The notes: a model not told the origin generated them from the sequence alone. 64,000 nucleotides of DNA from Pseudaquabacterium pictum (GCF_005403045.1 NZ_BJCL01000014.1:62001-126000); one strand, 5' to 3'; positions 1 through 9,490 are shown, counted from the stretch's first letter. Numbers and translations: made by a program.

Positions 1-51
1 GCCCGCCCCGCGCCGGGCGGCCGGCCCGAGGCCGCCCTACACTCCGCCGCC

Positions 52-1911
52 ATGCCCCGCACCACCCAGCCCGCCCCGCCGCGCAGCCGCCAGCGCCGCG
101 CCCTGCTGCTGGGCGGTCTGGCGGCGCCGCTGGCCACGCCCGGTACGGCCCAGGTCGCGCCGCAGGCGCCGGCCAAGGTGCTGCGGGTGATGTTCAACTC
201 GGCCGAGACCAGCTTCGACCCCGCGCGCATCAGCGACCTGTACTCGCGCACCGTCACCGCCCACATCTTCGAGTCGCTCTACGGCTACGACCACCTCGCG
301 CGCCCGGCCAGGGTGGTGCCGCGGCTGGCCGATGGGATGCCCGAGCACAACGCCGACTTCACCGTCTGGACGGTGAAGCTGAAGACCGGCATCGTCTTCG
401 CCGACGATCCGGTGTTCGGCGGCAAGCCGCGTCCGCTGGTGGCCGCTGACGTGGCCTACGGCTTTCTGCGGGCGGCCGACCCGGCCAACAAGAGCAGCTT
501 CGCCAGCGAGGTGGAAAGCTGGGGCCTGCGCGGCCTGAACGCCCGCCGCAAGGCCGCGATGGCGCCCGGCACGCGCTTCGACTACGACACCCCGCTCGAG
601 GGCATCCAGCTGCTCGATGCCCACACGCTGCGCTTCGTGCTGGACAAACCGCGGCCGCGCTTCCTCACCAAGCTCACTTTCAACAGCATCCTGCCCGCCC
701 AGGCGCGCGAGGTGGTCGAGCATTACGGCGAGACCATCGGCGAGCATCCGGTGGGCACCGGCCCGTTCAAGCTGAAGCAGTGGGTGCGTGGCAGCAAGAT
801 CGTGCTGGAGCGCAACCCGCAGTTCCGCGAGCTGCGCTACGACGCCCAGCCCGCCGCCGACGACGCCGACGGCCATGCGTTGCTGGCGCGCTTCAAGGGC
901 CGGCGGCTGCCGATGGTCGACCAGGTGGAGGTGGCCATCATCGAGGAGAACCAGCCCCAGTGGCTGAGCTTCCTGAACGGCGAGATCGATGCGCTGGTGG
1001 CCAATGTCGGCTCGGTGCCGCTGGAGTTTGCGCCGTTGGCCGTGCCCAACGGCAGGCTGGCGCCCAACCTGGCCAGGCGCGGCGTGCAGCTGCACCGCAA
1101 CCTGCGCGCCGACAGCGCGCTGCTGTTCTTCAACATGGACGACCCGGTGGTGGGCGGCCTGGCGCCCGAGAAGGTGGCGCTGCGCCGGGCGCTGAGCCTG
1201 GCCTACGACGCCGACCGCGAGATCCGCCTGGTGCGCCGCGGCCAGGCGGTGCCGGCGCAGAGCCCGGTGATGCCCGGCACCCGGGGCTACGACCCGGCCT
1301 TCCGCAGCGCGATGTCGGCCTACGACCCGGCGCGCGCCCGCGCGCTGCTCGACCTCTACGGCTATGTCGACCGCGACGGCGACGGCTTCCGCGAGCTGCC
1401 CGATGGTCGCCCGCTGGTGCTGCAGATGTCCACCGAGCCCGAGCAGATCTACCGACTGTTCAACGATGTCTGGCGGCGCTGCCTGCTGGCCATCGGCGTG
1501 CGCTGCGAGTTCAGGATCGCGCAGTGGCCCACCAACCTGAAGTCGGCCCAGGGCGGCACGCTGCAGATGTGGATGCTGGGTGATTCGGCCGCCGAGCCCG
1601 ACGGCCAGGACGCGCTGCGCCGCTGGTACGGGCCCGAATCCGGGCAGGGCAACCTGGCACGCTTCAGGCTTCCGGCCTTCGATGCCATCATGGACCGCAT
1701 GCAGACCCTGCCCGACGGCCCCGAGCGCGATGCACTGTTCCTCGAATGCAAGAAGCTGGCGGCGGCCTACATGCCCTACAAGGTGCTGGTGCACCGCATC
1801 GCCAATGAACTGCTGCACCCCTGGGTGGGCGGCTACCGCCGCGCGCCGTTCTGGAACGACTGGTGGCACATGGTCGACGTCGACCCCGCGCTGCGGGCAG
1901 CCCATGGCTGA
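52..1911 (+). CDS. Family 5 extracellular solute-binding protein (peptide-type ABC importer), copy A
   Basis: 619-residue predicted periplasmic binding protein of the SBP_bac_5 family, which delivers peptides or related solutes to ABC permeases. The N-terminus carries two arginines (RQRRALLLGG) followed by a short Ala/Leu stretch and a likely cleavage site near residue 33, so Tat or Sec export is plausible. The mature part opens with the usual strand and FDPARISDLYSR, and the mid-region has the family hallmark HPVGTGPFKL. It overlaps the next gene by 8 bases and is clearly paralogous to it, so the pair is a tandem duplication read as one operon. No permease or ATPase gene lies downstream; they may lie left of the window. 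Substrate unknown. Confidence 0.9.
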   Translation: MPRTTQPAPPRSRQRRALLLGGLAAPLATPGTAQVAPQAPAKVLRVMFNSAETSFDPARISDLYSRTVTAHIFESLYGYDHLARPARVVPRLADGMPEHNADFTVWTVKLKTGIVFADDPVFGGKPRPLVAADVAYGFLRAADPANKSSFASEVESWGLRGLNARRKAAMAPGTRFDYDTPLEGIQLLDAHTLRFVLDKPRPRFLTKLTFNSILPAQAREVVEHYGETIGEHPVGTGPFKLKQWVRGSKIVLERNPQFRELRYDAQPAADDADGHALLARFKGRRLPMVDQVEVAIIEENQPQWLSFLNGEIDALVANVGSVPLEFAPLAVPNGRLAPNLARRGVQLHRNLRADSALLFFNMDDPVVGGLAPEKVALRRALSLAYDADREIRLVRRGQAVPAQSPVMPGTRGYDPAFRSAMSAYDPARARALLDLYGYVDRDGDGFRELPDGRPLVLQMSTEPEQIYRLFNDVWRRCLLAIGVRCEFRIAQWPTNLKSAQGGTLQMWMLGDSAAEPDGQDALRRWYGPESGQGNLARFRLPAFDAIMDRMQTLPDGPERDALFLECKKLAAAYMPYKVLVHRIANELLHPWVGGYRRAPFWNDWWHMVDVDPALRAAHG

Positions 1912-3754
1912 GCAGCACCCGCTTTCGCCCGCGTCCCCCGGCCGCCGGCAGTGGCTGGCCACCACCGGCGCCGCCGGCCTGGCCGGCTGGGCCGTGCCTG
2001 CGACCGCGGCCGACGACAACCCGCCCAAGACGCTGCGCTACGCCTTTCCGGTGGCCGAGACCGGGTTCGACCCGTCCAAGGTCAGCGACCTGTACTCGCG
2101 CATTTGCACCGCGCACATGTTCGAGGCGCTGTTCTGCTACGACCACCTGGCCCGTCCGTCGCGGGTGAAGCCGCTCACCGCGGCGGCGCTGCCGGAGATC
2201 TCGGCCGACTTCCGCCGCTTCACCATCCGCATCCGGCCGGGCATCTTCTTTGCCGACGATCCGGCCTTCCAGGGCAAGCAGCGTGAGCTGGTGGCGGCCG
2301 ACTACGTCTACAGCCTCAAGCGCTTTGCCGACCCCGCCAACAAGAGCCCCGCCTGGGGCGAGGTGGCCGAGGTGGGCTACAGCGGGCTGGCCGCCCTGCG
2401 CCAGCGCGCCATCGACACCCGCACGCCGTTCGACTACGACGCCGAGGTCCCCGGCCTGCAGGCGCTGGACCGCCACACCCTGCAGCTGACGGTGGACGAG
2501 CCGCGCCCGCGCCTGGTGGAGTACCTGGCCGACAACGGCCTGTACGGCGCCGTGGCGCGGGAGGTGGTGCAGTTCTATGGCGACAAGATCGCCGAGCACC
2601 CGGTGGGCACCGGCCCGTTCCGCCTGGCGCGCTGGCGCCGCAGCTCGGAGATGGTGTTCGACCGCAGCCCCAGCTACCGCCAGCGGGTGTACGAGGACGA
2701 CGCCACCCCCGCGCCGGGCGATGCCGAGGGCCAGGCCCTGCTGGCGCGCTTCAAGGGCCGGCGGCTGCCGCTGGTCGATCGGGTGGTGGTCAGCATCATC
2801 GAGGAGCAGCAGCCACGCTGGCTGAGCTTCCTGAATGCGCAGCAGGACTTCATCGAGCGCGTGCCCGAGGAGTTCAGCAACGTCGCCCTGCCGGGCGGCC
2901 AGGTGGCGCCCAACCTGGCCCGGCAGGGCATCACCGCCTACCGCACCGTGGGCCCGGAAGGCGTGCTCACCATCTACAACATGGAAGACCCGGTGGTGGG
3001 CGGTTACACCCCGGCGCGCATCGCGCTGCGTCGGGCGCTGAACCTGGCGGTCGACATCCCGCGCGAGATCACCCTGGCACGCCGCGGCCAGGCCATCCCG
3101 GCGCAGAGCCCGTCGGTGCCGCACACCACCGGCTACGACCCGGTCTACCGCAGCGAGATGGGCGAGTACAGCCCGGCCAAGGCCCGCGCCCTGCTGGACA
3201 TGCACGGCTACATCGACCGCGACGGCGATGGCTGGCGCGAGCAGCCCGACGGCCAGCCGCTGACCCTGGTGCGCCGCACCTTCCCGTCCAGCTTCGAGCG
3301 CCAGCTCGACGAGCTGTGGCAGAAGAACATGACGGCTATCGGCATCCGCGTCGAATTCAAGTTCGCCAAGTGGCCCGAGAACCTGAAGGCCGCGCAGGCC
3401 GGCAAGTTCCAGGTCTGGCGGGTCGGCTCGTCGGCCAGCCGGCTGGACGGCCAGGGCGCGTTCGAGCGGCTGTACGGCCCGTCATCCGGCGCGGCCAACC
3501 TGTCGCGCTTCAAGCTGCCGGCCTACGACGCCGTCTACACCCGCATGTCGGCCCTGCCCAACGGACCCGAGCGCGACGCGCTGTTCCGCGAGGCCAAGCG
3601 CATCTCGGCGGTGTATGCGCCGTACAAGCAGCATGTGCACCGCATGTACAACGACATGGCCCACCCGTGGCTGGTGGGCTACCGGCGGGCGCTGTTCGGC
3701 AACCGCTGGTGGCACATGGTCGACATCGACCCGGCGCGCAAGCCGGCCGGCTGA
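1904..3754 (+). CDS. Family 5 extracellular solute-binding protein, tandem copy B
   Basis: 616 residues, starting at an ATG that overlaps the end of copy A. An upstream in-frame extension exists but would run through copy A, and the chosen start gives a clean twin-arginine signal (RRQWLATTGAAGLAGWAV) ending near residue 34. It shares with copy A the opening FDPSKVSDLYSR, the HPVGTGPF motif, the block RGQAIPAQSP and a near-identical C-terminus ending in WWHMVDIDPA. Family membership is clear; substrate is not. Divergence between the copies suggests different ligands or an old duplication. Likely co-transcribed and translationally coupled with copy A. Confidence 0.9.
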   Translation: MAEQHPLSPASPGRRQWLATTGAAGLAGWAVPATAADDNPPKTLRYAFPVAETGFDPSKVSDLYSRICTAHMFEALFCYDHLARPSRVKPLTAAALPEISADFRRFTIRIRPGIFFADDPAFQGKQRELVAADYVYSLKRFADPANKSPAWGEVAEVGYSGLAALRQRAIDTRTPFDYDAEVPGLQALDRHTLQLTVDEPRPRLVEYLADNGLYGAVAREVVQFYGDKIAEHPVGTGPFRLARWRRSSEMVFDRSPSYRQRVYEDDATPAPGDAEGQALLARFKGRRLPLVDRVVVSIIEEQQPRWLSFLNAQQDFIERVPEEFSNVALPGGQVAPNLARQGITAYRTVGPEGVLTIYNMEDPVVGGYTPARIALRRALNLAVDIPREITLARRGQAIPAQSPSVPHTTGYDPVYRSEMGEYSPAKARALLDMHGYIDRDGDGWREQPDGQPLTLVRRTFPSSFERQLDELWQKNMTAIGIRVEFKFAKWPENLKAAQAGKFQVWRVGSSASRLDGQGAFERLYGPSSGAANLSRFKLPAYDAVYTRMSALPNGPERDALFREAKRISAVYAPYKQHVHRMYNDMAHPWLVGYRRALFGNRWWHMVDIDPARKPAG

Positions 3755-3759
3755 GCGGG

Positions 3760-3906
3760 CTACTTCAGCTTCGCTTCTTTCCCGCGCTTGATGATCTGCG
3801 TGGTGATCGGCGCCGAGACCGCACCGGCGGACAAGGGCTTGGCCGCGGTGGCGTCCTTCTTCGGCTTCTTGGTTTCCTTCGTCTTCTGCTGACCCTTGTT
3901 GGCCAT
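3760..3906 (-). CDS. Small Lys-rich conserved-type protein, 48 aa
   Basis: A 48-residue basic protein beginning MANKGQQKTKETKKPKKD and ending in a Lys-rich tail (IIKRGKEAKLK). A good ribosome-binding site (CAGGAG, six bases before the ATG) fixes this start, so the longer in-frame extension is unlikely. It is convergent with copy B of the solute-binding protein, with five bases between the stop codons. The composition suggests a nucleic-acid or ribosome-associated peptide, but I recognise no domain and assign no function. It is probably a genuine small gene because the RBS, start and base composition agree. Confidence 0.6.
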   Translation of the reverse strand: MANKGQQKTKETKKPKKDATAAKPLSAGAVSAPITTQIIKRGKEAKLK

Positions 3907-4022
3907 GGCGTGCTCCTGGGTTGGGCGTGCCGGGCGGCACGTGGTGCGGACATTCTCGCGCGGGTCGCGCGGGTCACGCGGATGACAGGCCCGGCCGTGC
4001 GCCACGGCCACACTGCGTCGCC

Positions 4023-4931
4023 ATGGACACCACCACGCCCATCCTGTTCGCCGCCGATCCGGTCATCGCCGCGCCGCTGATCGACGCGCTGCGCCGGCAA
4101 TCGCCCGACCTGCCGCTGCTGCCCTACAGCCGGGCGCTCGACGACGCCACGCTGGCTGCCGTGGAGGTGGTGATCGGCTGGCGCTTTCCGCCCGGCGTGG
4201 CCGGCAAGCTGGCCCGGCTGCGCTGGGTCTTCGCCATGGCTGCCGGGGTGGACAAGCTGCTGGTGCCCGATCTGGCGCCGGGGGTGGTGGTCTCGCGCAT
4301 GGTCGACCCCGGCCAGGCGCTGGGCATCGCCCAGTACGTGGCGGCGATGGTGCTGCGCCATGTGCGCGGCCAGCCGCGCTACGACGCCCAGCAGCGCGTG
4401 CACGACTGGACCCGCCACCCGATGGGCGCGGTGCACCCGCGGGTGCGGGTGCTGGGCTGGGGCGCCATCGGCCAGGAGATCGGCCGCGTGCTGCAGGCCG
4501 TGGGCTGCCGGGTGCAGCCCTGGCAGCGCAGCAGCGGCCCGCTGCATGCCGCGCTGGCCGATGCCGACATCGTGGTCAACGCCCTGCCGCTGACACCGGC
4601 CACCGAGGGCCTGCTCGATGCCGCAGCCTTTGCCGCGATGCCGCGCGGCAGCTACCTGGTCAACATCGCCCGCGGCCAGCATGTGGTCGAGCCCGACCTG
4701 ATCGCCGCGGTGCAGTCGGGCCAGCTGGCCGGTGCCACGCTGGACGTGCAGGCCAACGAGCCCTTGCCCGCCGGCGACCCGCTGTGGGACGTGCCCGGCA
4801 TCACCATCACGCCGCACGTCGCCGGGCAGTCATCGCCGGACACGGTGGCGGCGCAGTTCATCGCGGGGCTGCAGGCGTTTCGTCAAGGCGGCCCGCTGCC
4901 CAACGTGGTGGACCGGGTACGCGGGTACTGA
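4023..4931 (+). CDS. ghrA: Glyoxylate/hydroxypyruvate reductase, GhrA-like D-2-hydroxyacid dehydrogenase
   Basis: 302 residues, a normal length for GhrA. Members reduce glyoxylate and hydroxypyruvate with NADPH in the cytosol. The nucleotide-binding fold is marked by GWGAIGQEIGRVL, and the substrate domain has VNIARGQHVVEPDL with the expected active-site Arg. The Glu and His of the catalytic set are in the region LDVQANEPLP to TPHVAGQSSPD. The ATG was chosen because the family starts with a short strand (ILFAAD); earlier in-frame codons would extend into non-conserved sequence. Monocistronic in appearance. Other D-isomer dehydrogenases are possible, but the short length and C-terminal pattern favour GhrA. 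Confidence 0.85.
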   Translation: MDTTTPILFAADPVIAAPLIDALRRQSPDLPLLPYSRALDDATLAAVEVVIGWRFPPGVAGKLARLRWVFAMAAGVDKLLVPDLAPGVVVSRMVDPGQALGIAQYVAAMVLRHVRGQPRYDAQQRVHDWTRHPMGAVHPRVRVLGWGAIGQEIGRVLQAVGCRVQPWQRSSGPLHAALADADIVVNALPLTPATEGLLDAAAFAAMPRGSYLVNIARGQHVVEPDLIAAVQSGQLAGATLDVQANEPLPAGDPLWDVPGITITPHVAGQSSPDTVAAQFIAGLQAFRQGGPLPNVVDRVRGY

Positions 4932-4960
4932 GCCGCAGGGCTGCGTGCTCCCGCACGCGC

Positions 4961-6634
4961 TCAATCCTGCAGCATCGACGCGATCTCGCTGGCTGAATCC
5001 GCCGAGCGGCGCGCCAGATTGCGCACTTCGGCGGCCACCACGGCGAAGCCACGCCCGCTGTCACCGGCCCGCGCCGCCTCGATGGCGGCATTCAACGACA
5101 GCAGATTGGTCTGCATGGCCAGGCCGTTGATGGTGCTGACCACGGCACGGATGCGGTCGATGGTCTCGCGCTGGCGCGTGGTGTCGGTGGCGTACATCGT
5201 CAGTTTCGAGAGGCTGCCATCGACCGCAAACACGGCGTTGAAGGTGCAATGCAGCCACACCACGCCACCGCCGGCGGCCGCCAGCTTCACCTCGGCCGAC
5301 ACGCTGCCACCTTGCCCCAGCCGGGCGCCATGGACACCCTGCGTGGCCTCGGCGTGGGCCGCCTCCAGCGGCTTGCCGGCCTGCGCCAAGGTGTCGCAGC
5401 CCAGGATGTGCAGCAGTGTCGGGCTGGCATCCAGCAACTGGCCCCGGGCCGACCAGTCGGCGGTGACCGTGGACGCACGGATGGCGGCGAGCCGGGTGGC
5501 GTCCTCGACGGCACGCATCTTGGTTTCGGTGACATTCGCCTGCACCGAGATGATCCGCACCAGCCGGCCGTCCGGCCCGAAGATCGGGTTGATCGACAAG
5601 GAGATCCAGTACGGTTCACCCGCCTTGGTGTAGTTGAGGATCTGCTCGTAGAACGGCGCCTGCGCCGCCAGCTTGGCACGGATGCGGTCAACGCAGGCAG
5701 GGTCGGTGTGGGGCCCTTGCAGCAGCGCGCCCGGCTTCTTGCCCATGGCTTCAGCCGCGGTGAAGCCGGTGAGCTTGGTGAACCCCGGGTTCACGTACTC
5801 GATGTGGCCCTGCGGGCTGCAGATGACCACCGAGTTGTCGGTGCCGTCGGCCACCAGCGACAGCAAGGCGTTGGCCTTGCGCTGCTGCACGACCGCAGTG
5901 ATGTCGGTGGCGAACTTCACCACGCCATTGGGCCGGCCCGCGATGTCGAAGGTCGGGTTGTAGCTGGCCTGGATCCAGACCTCGGCGCCTGACTTGTGGA
6001 TGCGCCGGAACTCGGCCACCTTGAACTGGCCTGCGCGCAGCGCCTCCCAGAAGCTGCGGTAGTCAGCGCTCGTGGCTTCCTGGCGGTCGACGAACATGCT
6101 GTGGTGGCGGCCCAGCACCTCGTCCAGCCGGTAGCCCAGGGCACGCAGGAAGTTGTCGTTGGCGCTGGTGATGGTGCCGTCCAGATCGAAGCGGATCACC
6201 GCCTGCGAGACCTCGATCGCCTTGACTTGCGAAGCGAACCCCGCGTCGCGCAGCCGCCGTTCGGTGCAGTCCTGGGCGGTCTTGACGACCCGGCTGACAC
6301 GGCCGAAGCGGTCACGCACCGGGCAATAGCTGGCCTGCAGCCAGACAGGTCGGCCATGCTTGGTCATGCGCAAGAACTCGGCCGTCTGCGGCTGGCCCTG
6401 CGCCAGTTGCTGCCAGAACTGCCGGTAGGCAGGACTGGCGGCGTCGGCCGGGTCGACGAACACACTGTGGTGCCGGCCCCGGATCTCGGCCAGGGTGTAG
6501 CCCATGGTGGCCAGGAACGCGGCATTGGCGCTCAGCACACGCCCGGCGGGGTCGAATTCAACCGTCGCCTGGGCCTCCAGCAGTGCTGCAAGGGTGCGGC
6601 GCGCACGTGATCGGAAGAAGTCAGTCCATGCCAT
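4961..6634 (-). CDS. Cytosolic PAS-repeat methyl-accepting chemotaxis-type protein with minimal signalling domain
   Basis: 557 residues starting at an ATG preceded by GGAGGA. There is no membrane segment. Four PAS units are visible (about residues 20-110, 140-230, 255-365 and 385-475). The first two are near copies ([14 protein letters not shown] versus [14 protein letters not shown]), and the third resembles a LOV-type core region but lacks the photoactive Cys motif. The C-terminal ~65 residues hold the MCP hairpin tip ([22 protein letters not shown]) and then stop at [11 protein letters not shown]. Classical receptors continue about 100 residues further, so the coiled coil is very short. 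Likely a soluble redox or ligand sensor docking to CheA/CheW, comparable in layout to BdlA. Confidence 0.85.
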   Translation of the reverse strand: MAWTDFFRSRARRTLAALLEAQATVEFDPAGRVLSANAAFLATMGYTLAEIRGRHHSVFVDPADAASPAYRQFWQQLAQGQPQTAEFLRMTKHGRPVWLQASYCPVRDRFGRVSRVVKTAQDCTERRLRDAGFASQVKAIEVSQAVIRFDLDGTITSANDNFLRALGYRLDEVLGRHHSMFVDRQEATSADYRSFWEALRAGQFKVAEFRRIHKSGAEVWIQASYNPTFDIAGRPNGVVKFATDITAVVQQRKANALLSLVADGTDNSVVICSPQGHIEYVNPGFTKLTGFTAAEAMGKKPGALLQGPHTDPACVDRIRAKLAAQAPFYEQILNYTKAGEPYWISLSINPIFGPDGRLVRIISVQANVTETKMRAVEDATRLAAIRASTVTADWSARGQLLDASPTLLHILGCDTLAQAGKPLEAAHAEATQGVHGARLGQGGSVSAEVKLAAAGGGVVWLHCTFNAVFAVDGSLSKLTMYATDTTRQRETIDRIRAVVSTINGLAMQTNLLSLNAAIEAARAGDSGRGFAVVAAEVRNLARRSADSASEIASMLQD

Positions 6635-6822
6635 CGGGATCCTCCGGGTGACGGGGTGGGCGGTGAGGGGGCGGGCACACCACGCACCTGCACTTCCAAC
6701 AGCGATGTCGGCGCTGTGGCGCCAAAGTTGAGATCCCGGGATGCAGGTTGTGGGGATTTCTTGTCTGTGGCCGGCGGCCTGCGCCGCCGGCAGACCGCAG
6801 CGCCGGGCCCGAGAATGGCCCC

Positions 6823-8946
6823 ATGCAGCATTCCGGTGCACCGGCCAAGCCGCCCCTGCAGGCCGACAAGCCCGCCAGGTCCGCCCCGCAGCGGGCGATG
6901 GAGAAGCTCGGCCTGCGGCGCGACATCGACCTGGCGCTGCACCTGCCGATCCGCTACGAGGACGAGACCCGCATCACGCCCATCGCCGACAGCCCCGACG
7001 GCGAGGCGGTGCAGGTGGAGGGCGTGGTCAGCGAATGCCGCATCGAGCAGCGCGGCCGCCGCCAGCTGCTGGTGCGCCTGGCCGACGACAGCGACAGCCT
7101 GCTGCTGCGCTTCCTGAACTTCTACCCCGGCCACCAGAAGACGCTGGCGGTGGGCCAGCGGGTGCGGGTGCGTGGCGAGGCCCGCAGCGGCTTCTTCGGC
7201 CGCGAGATGGTGCATCCCCACTTCAAGGCGGTGGATGCCGGCACGCCGCTGGCCACCGCGCTGACGCCCGTCTACCCCACCAGTGCCCAGCTGCCGCAGG
7301 CCTACTTGCGCAAGGCGGTGACCGCTGCGCTGGCCCGCGCGCCGCTGGACGAACTGCTGCCGCCCGGCACCGTGCCCGCGGGCCTGCCCACGCTGCGCGA
7401 AGCCCTGCGCCACCTGCACCAGCCCGGCCCGGCCGTGCCGCTGGCCACCCTGGAGGACCGCAGCCACCCGGCCTGGCAGCGGCTGAAGTTCGAGGAGCTG
7501 CTGGCCCAGCAGCTGTCCCAGCTGACGGCCCAGCGCGAACGCCAGCGCCTGCGCGCGCCGCGGCTGCAGGCCGTGCCCGGCGGCCTGCGCGACCAGCTGC
7601 TGGCGGCACTGCCTTTCCGGCTGACCGCGGCGCAGCAGCGGGTCGGCGACGAGATCGCGGCCGACCTGGGCCGCGCCGCCGAGACCGGCGCCGCCGACGG
7701 CGCCACCCCGATGCACCGCCTGCTGCAGGGCGATGTGGGCTCGGGCAAGACGGTGGTGGCCGCGCTGGCCGCCGCCGTGGCCATCGACAGCGGCTGGCAG
7801 TGCGCACTGATGGCGCCCACCGAGCTGCTGGCCGAGCAGCACTTCCGCAAGCTGGTGCAGTGGCTGGAGCCGCTGCTGGCCGCGCGTGGGCAGTCCATCG
7901 CCTGGCTCACCGGCAGCCGCAAGGGCAAGGGCCGCGCAGCCATGGTGGCCAAGGTGGCCAGCGGCGAGGCGGCGCTGGTGGTGGGCACCCATGCGGTGAT
8001 CCAGGACGATGTGCACTTCGCGCGCCTGGGCCTGGCGGTGATCGACGAGCAGCACCGCTTCGGCGTGGCCCAGCGGCTGGCGCTGCGCAACAAGCTGGCG
8101 GGCCAGGACAGCCCGGTGCCGATGGAGCCGCACCTGCTGATGATGACGGCCACGCCGATCCCGCGCACCCTGGCCATGAGCTACTACGCCGACCTGGATG
8201 TGAGCACCATCGACGAGCTGCCGCCCGGCCGCACGCCGGTGCTGACCAAGGTGTTCGCCGACGAGCGCCGGCCCCAGGTCATCGCCACCATCGCCGATGA
8301 GGTGGCGCGCGGCCGCCAGGTCTACTGGGTCTGCCCGCTGATCGCCGAGAGCGAGCACATCGACCTGCAGAACGCCACCGAGACGCATGCCCAGCTCAGC
8401 GCCGCGCTGCCGGGGCAGATGGTGGGCCTGCTGCACGGCCGCATGCCGGCGGCCGAGAAGAGCGCGGTGATGTCGCTGTTCGCCGGTGGCCAGATGGCGG
8501 TGCTGGTGGCCACCACGGTGATCGAGGTGGGCGTGGACGTGCCCAATGCCAGCCTCATGGTGATCGAGCATGCCGAGCGCTTCGGGCTGAGCCAGCTGCA
8601 CCAGCTGCGCGGCCGGGTGGGCCGCGGCGCGGTGGCCAGCGTCTGCGTGCTGCTGTACCAGGGGCCGTTGTCGCCCACCGGCAAGGACCGGCTGCGCGCC
8701 ATGGCCGACACCAACGACGGCTTCGAGATCGCCCGCCGCGACCTGGAGATCCGCGGTCCGGGCGAGTTCATGGGGGCGCGCCAGAGCGGCGATGCGCTGC
8801 TGCGCTTTGCCGATCTGGCCGAGGACGCGCCGCTGCTGCAGCAGGCGCGTGACCTGGCACCCCGGCTGCTGCAGCAGCATCCGGCCGCCGCCCGGGCGCA
8901 GGTGGCGCGCTGGCTGGACAGCCGGGCCGACTACCTCAAGGCCTGA
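6823..8946 (+). CDS. recG: ATP-dependent DNA helicase RecG
   Basis: 707 residues, typical for RecG, which remodels stalled forks and Holliday junctions. The wedge/OB domain fills the first ~200 residues ([17 protein letters not shown]). Walker A is [11 protein letters not shown] with Lys309, and Walker B is the DEQH box in [13 protein letters not shown]. Later helicase motifs include [11 protein letters not shown], the [13 protein letters not shown] block and QLRGRVGRG. The C-terminal RecG signature is [18 protein letters not shown]. The ATG chosen lies 75 bases inside a longer open frame; the extension is non-conserved. The gene is divergent from the PAS/MCP gene across 188 bases, and its end overlaps the convergent I9-like gene by 11 bases. 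Confidence 0.97.
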   Translation: MQHSGAPAKPPLQADKPARSAPQRAMEKLGLRRDIDLALHLPIRYEDETRITPIADSPDGEAVQVEGVVSECRIEQRGRRQLLVRLADDSDSLLLRFLNFYPGHQKTLAVGQRVRVRGEARSGFFGREMVHPHFKAVDAGTPLATALTPVYPTSAQLPQAYLRKAVTAALARAPLDELLPPGTVPAGLPTLREALRHLHQPGPAVPLATLEDRSHPAWQRLKFEELLAQQLSQLTAQRERQRLRAPRLQAVPGGLRDQLLAALPFRLTAAQQRVGDEIAADLGRAAETGAADGATPMHRLLQGDVGSGKTVVAALAAAVAIDSGWQCALMAPTELLAEQHFRKLVQWLEPLLAARGQSIAWLTGSRKGKGRAAMVAKVASGEAALVVGTHAVIQDDVHFARLGLAVIDEQHRFGVAQRLALRNKLAGQDSPVPMEPHLLMMTATPIPRTLAMSYYADLDVSTIDELPPGRTPVLTKVFADERRPQVIATIADEVARGRQVYWVCPLIAESEHIDLQNATETHAQLSAALPGQMVGLLHGRMPAAEKSAVMSLFAGGQMAVLVATTVIEVGVDVPNASLMVIEHAERFGLSQLHQLRGRVGRGAVASVCVLLYQGPLSPTGKDRLRAMADTNDGFEIARRDLEIRGPGEFMGARQSGDALLRFADLAEDAPLLQQARDLAPRLLQQHPAAARAQVARWLDSRADYLKA

Positions 8947-9364
8947 GCGGGTCGGCCGCCGGCACGTCGACCTGGTGCCGGTGGGTCACCGGCCGGACCC
9001 GCAGCACGCCCGGCAACTGCCGCACCAGGGGCAAGGCATGCCGCGGCAGCTCGACCGCGATGGCGTTGCGCACCAGCAACACGCGCGCCAGCTCCGTCGC
9101 GCCCAGGGCTCCCAGCTGGGCCGCCACCGCGTGCTGCTGTGCCTCGACAGCCTGCCGCATGGCCAGCACATCGGACGATGCCGCAGCGCGCGGCACCGGC
9201 AGCGACAGGTCCACCCACACGGCCACCCGGTCGGAGGCCTGTGGTGCACCGGTGGCCGCCGCAGTGCCTGCTGCCACAGGGCCGGCGCGGCAGGGCAGCC
9301 CGGCGCAGCACAGACCCACACAGAGGCCCAGGCCGCCCAGCGACAGGCGCCTGCCAGCGGACAT
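8936..9364 (-). CDS. Secreted stand-alone I9-like propeptide (candidate subtilase inhibitor/chaperone)
   Basis: 142 residues from the ATG giving a signal peptide (MSAGRRLSLGGLGLCVGLCC, cleavage near residue 30). The body matches the propeptide of the subtilase encoded at 10201: LGALGATELARV versus LQALGAKELARV, then NAIAVEL versus NAIAITI, then LPGVLRVRPVTH versus LPGVVRVRPVMH. No protease domain follows, so this is a free-standing prodomain. Such I9-type domains block or fold subtilisins; a role as inhibitor or external chaperone of the neighbour is inference. The RBS is weak, and longer upstream in-frame ATGs exist but spoil the signal peptide. It is transcribed away from the PEP-CTERM/subtilase pair. 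Confidence 0.75.
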   Translation of the reverse strand: MSAGRRLSLGGLGLCVGLCCAGLPCRAGPVAAGTAAATGAPQASDRVAVWVDLSLPVPRAAASSDVLAMRQAVEAQQHAVAAQLGALGATELARVLLVRNAIAVELPRHALPLVRQLPGVLRVRPVTHRHQVDVPAADPLRP

Positions 9365-9420
9365 GCCCGCGCGTAAACCCGGTGTCGGTTCCCTTGGCAC
9401 TTCGATCGATACTCCAGACA

Positions 9421-9448
9421 GGGAAACCGTTAACGATTCACGTTTCCC
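9421..9448. promoter_or_regulatory. Inverted repeat upstream of the first sigma-54 promoter
   Basis: GGGAAAC (9421-9427) and GTTTCCC (9442-9448) form a perfect 7-bp inverted repeat with 14 bases between. It sits about 27 bases above the -24 element of the sigma-54 promoter, a plausible but close position for an activator site. It also lies between two divergent genes, so it could serve the I9-like gene instead. No matching repeat was seen at the second PEP-CTERM locus. Confidence 0.3.
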
Positions 9449-9474
9449 GAGGATTGACGCCATGTTGCGCGATG

Positions 9475-9490
9475 TGGCGCAAGAGTTGCA
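9475..9490 (+). promoter_or_regulatory. Sigma-54 (-24/-12) promoter for PEP-CTERM gene
   Basis: TGGCGCAAGAGTTGCA fits the RpoN consensus TGGCACG-N4-TTGCW with two mismatches and the obligatory GG-N10-GC spacing. It ends 56 bases before the ATG of the PEP-CTERM gene at 9547, giving an expected transcript start near 9502. Sigma-54 control of PEP-CTERM genes is established for some Betaproteobacteria with the PrsK/PrsR system. A second, better match is found before the other PEP-CTERM gene. Confidence 0.7.

Noticed and set aside
37-2028. Long open frame on the minus strand opposite the first solute-binding gene
   Set aside because: Shadow of the coding strand in very GC-rich DNA: composition is His/Arg/Ala-rich with no recognisable domain, and the plus-strand frame has clear family motifs.
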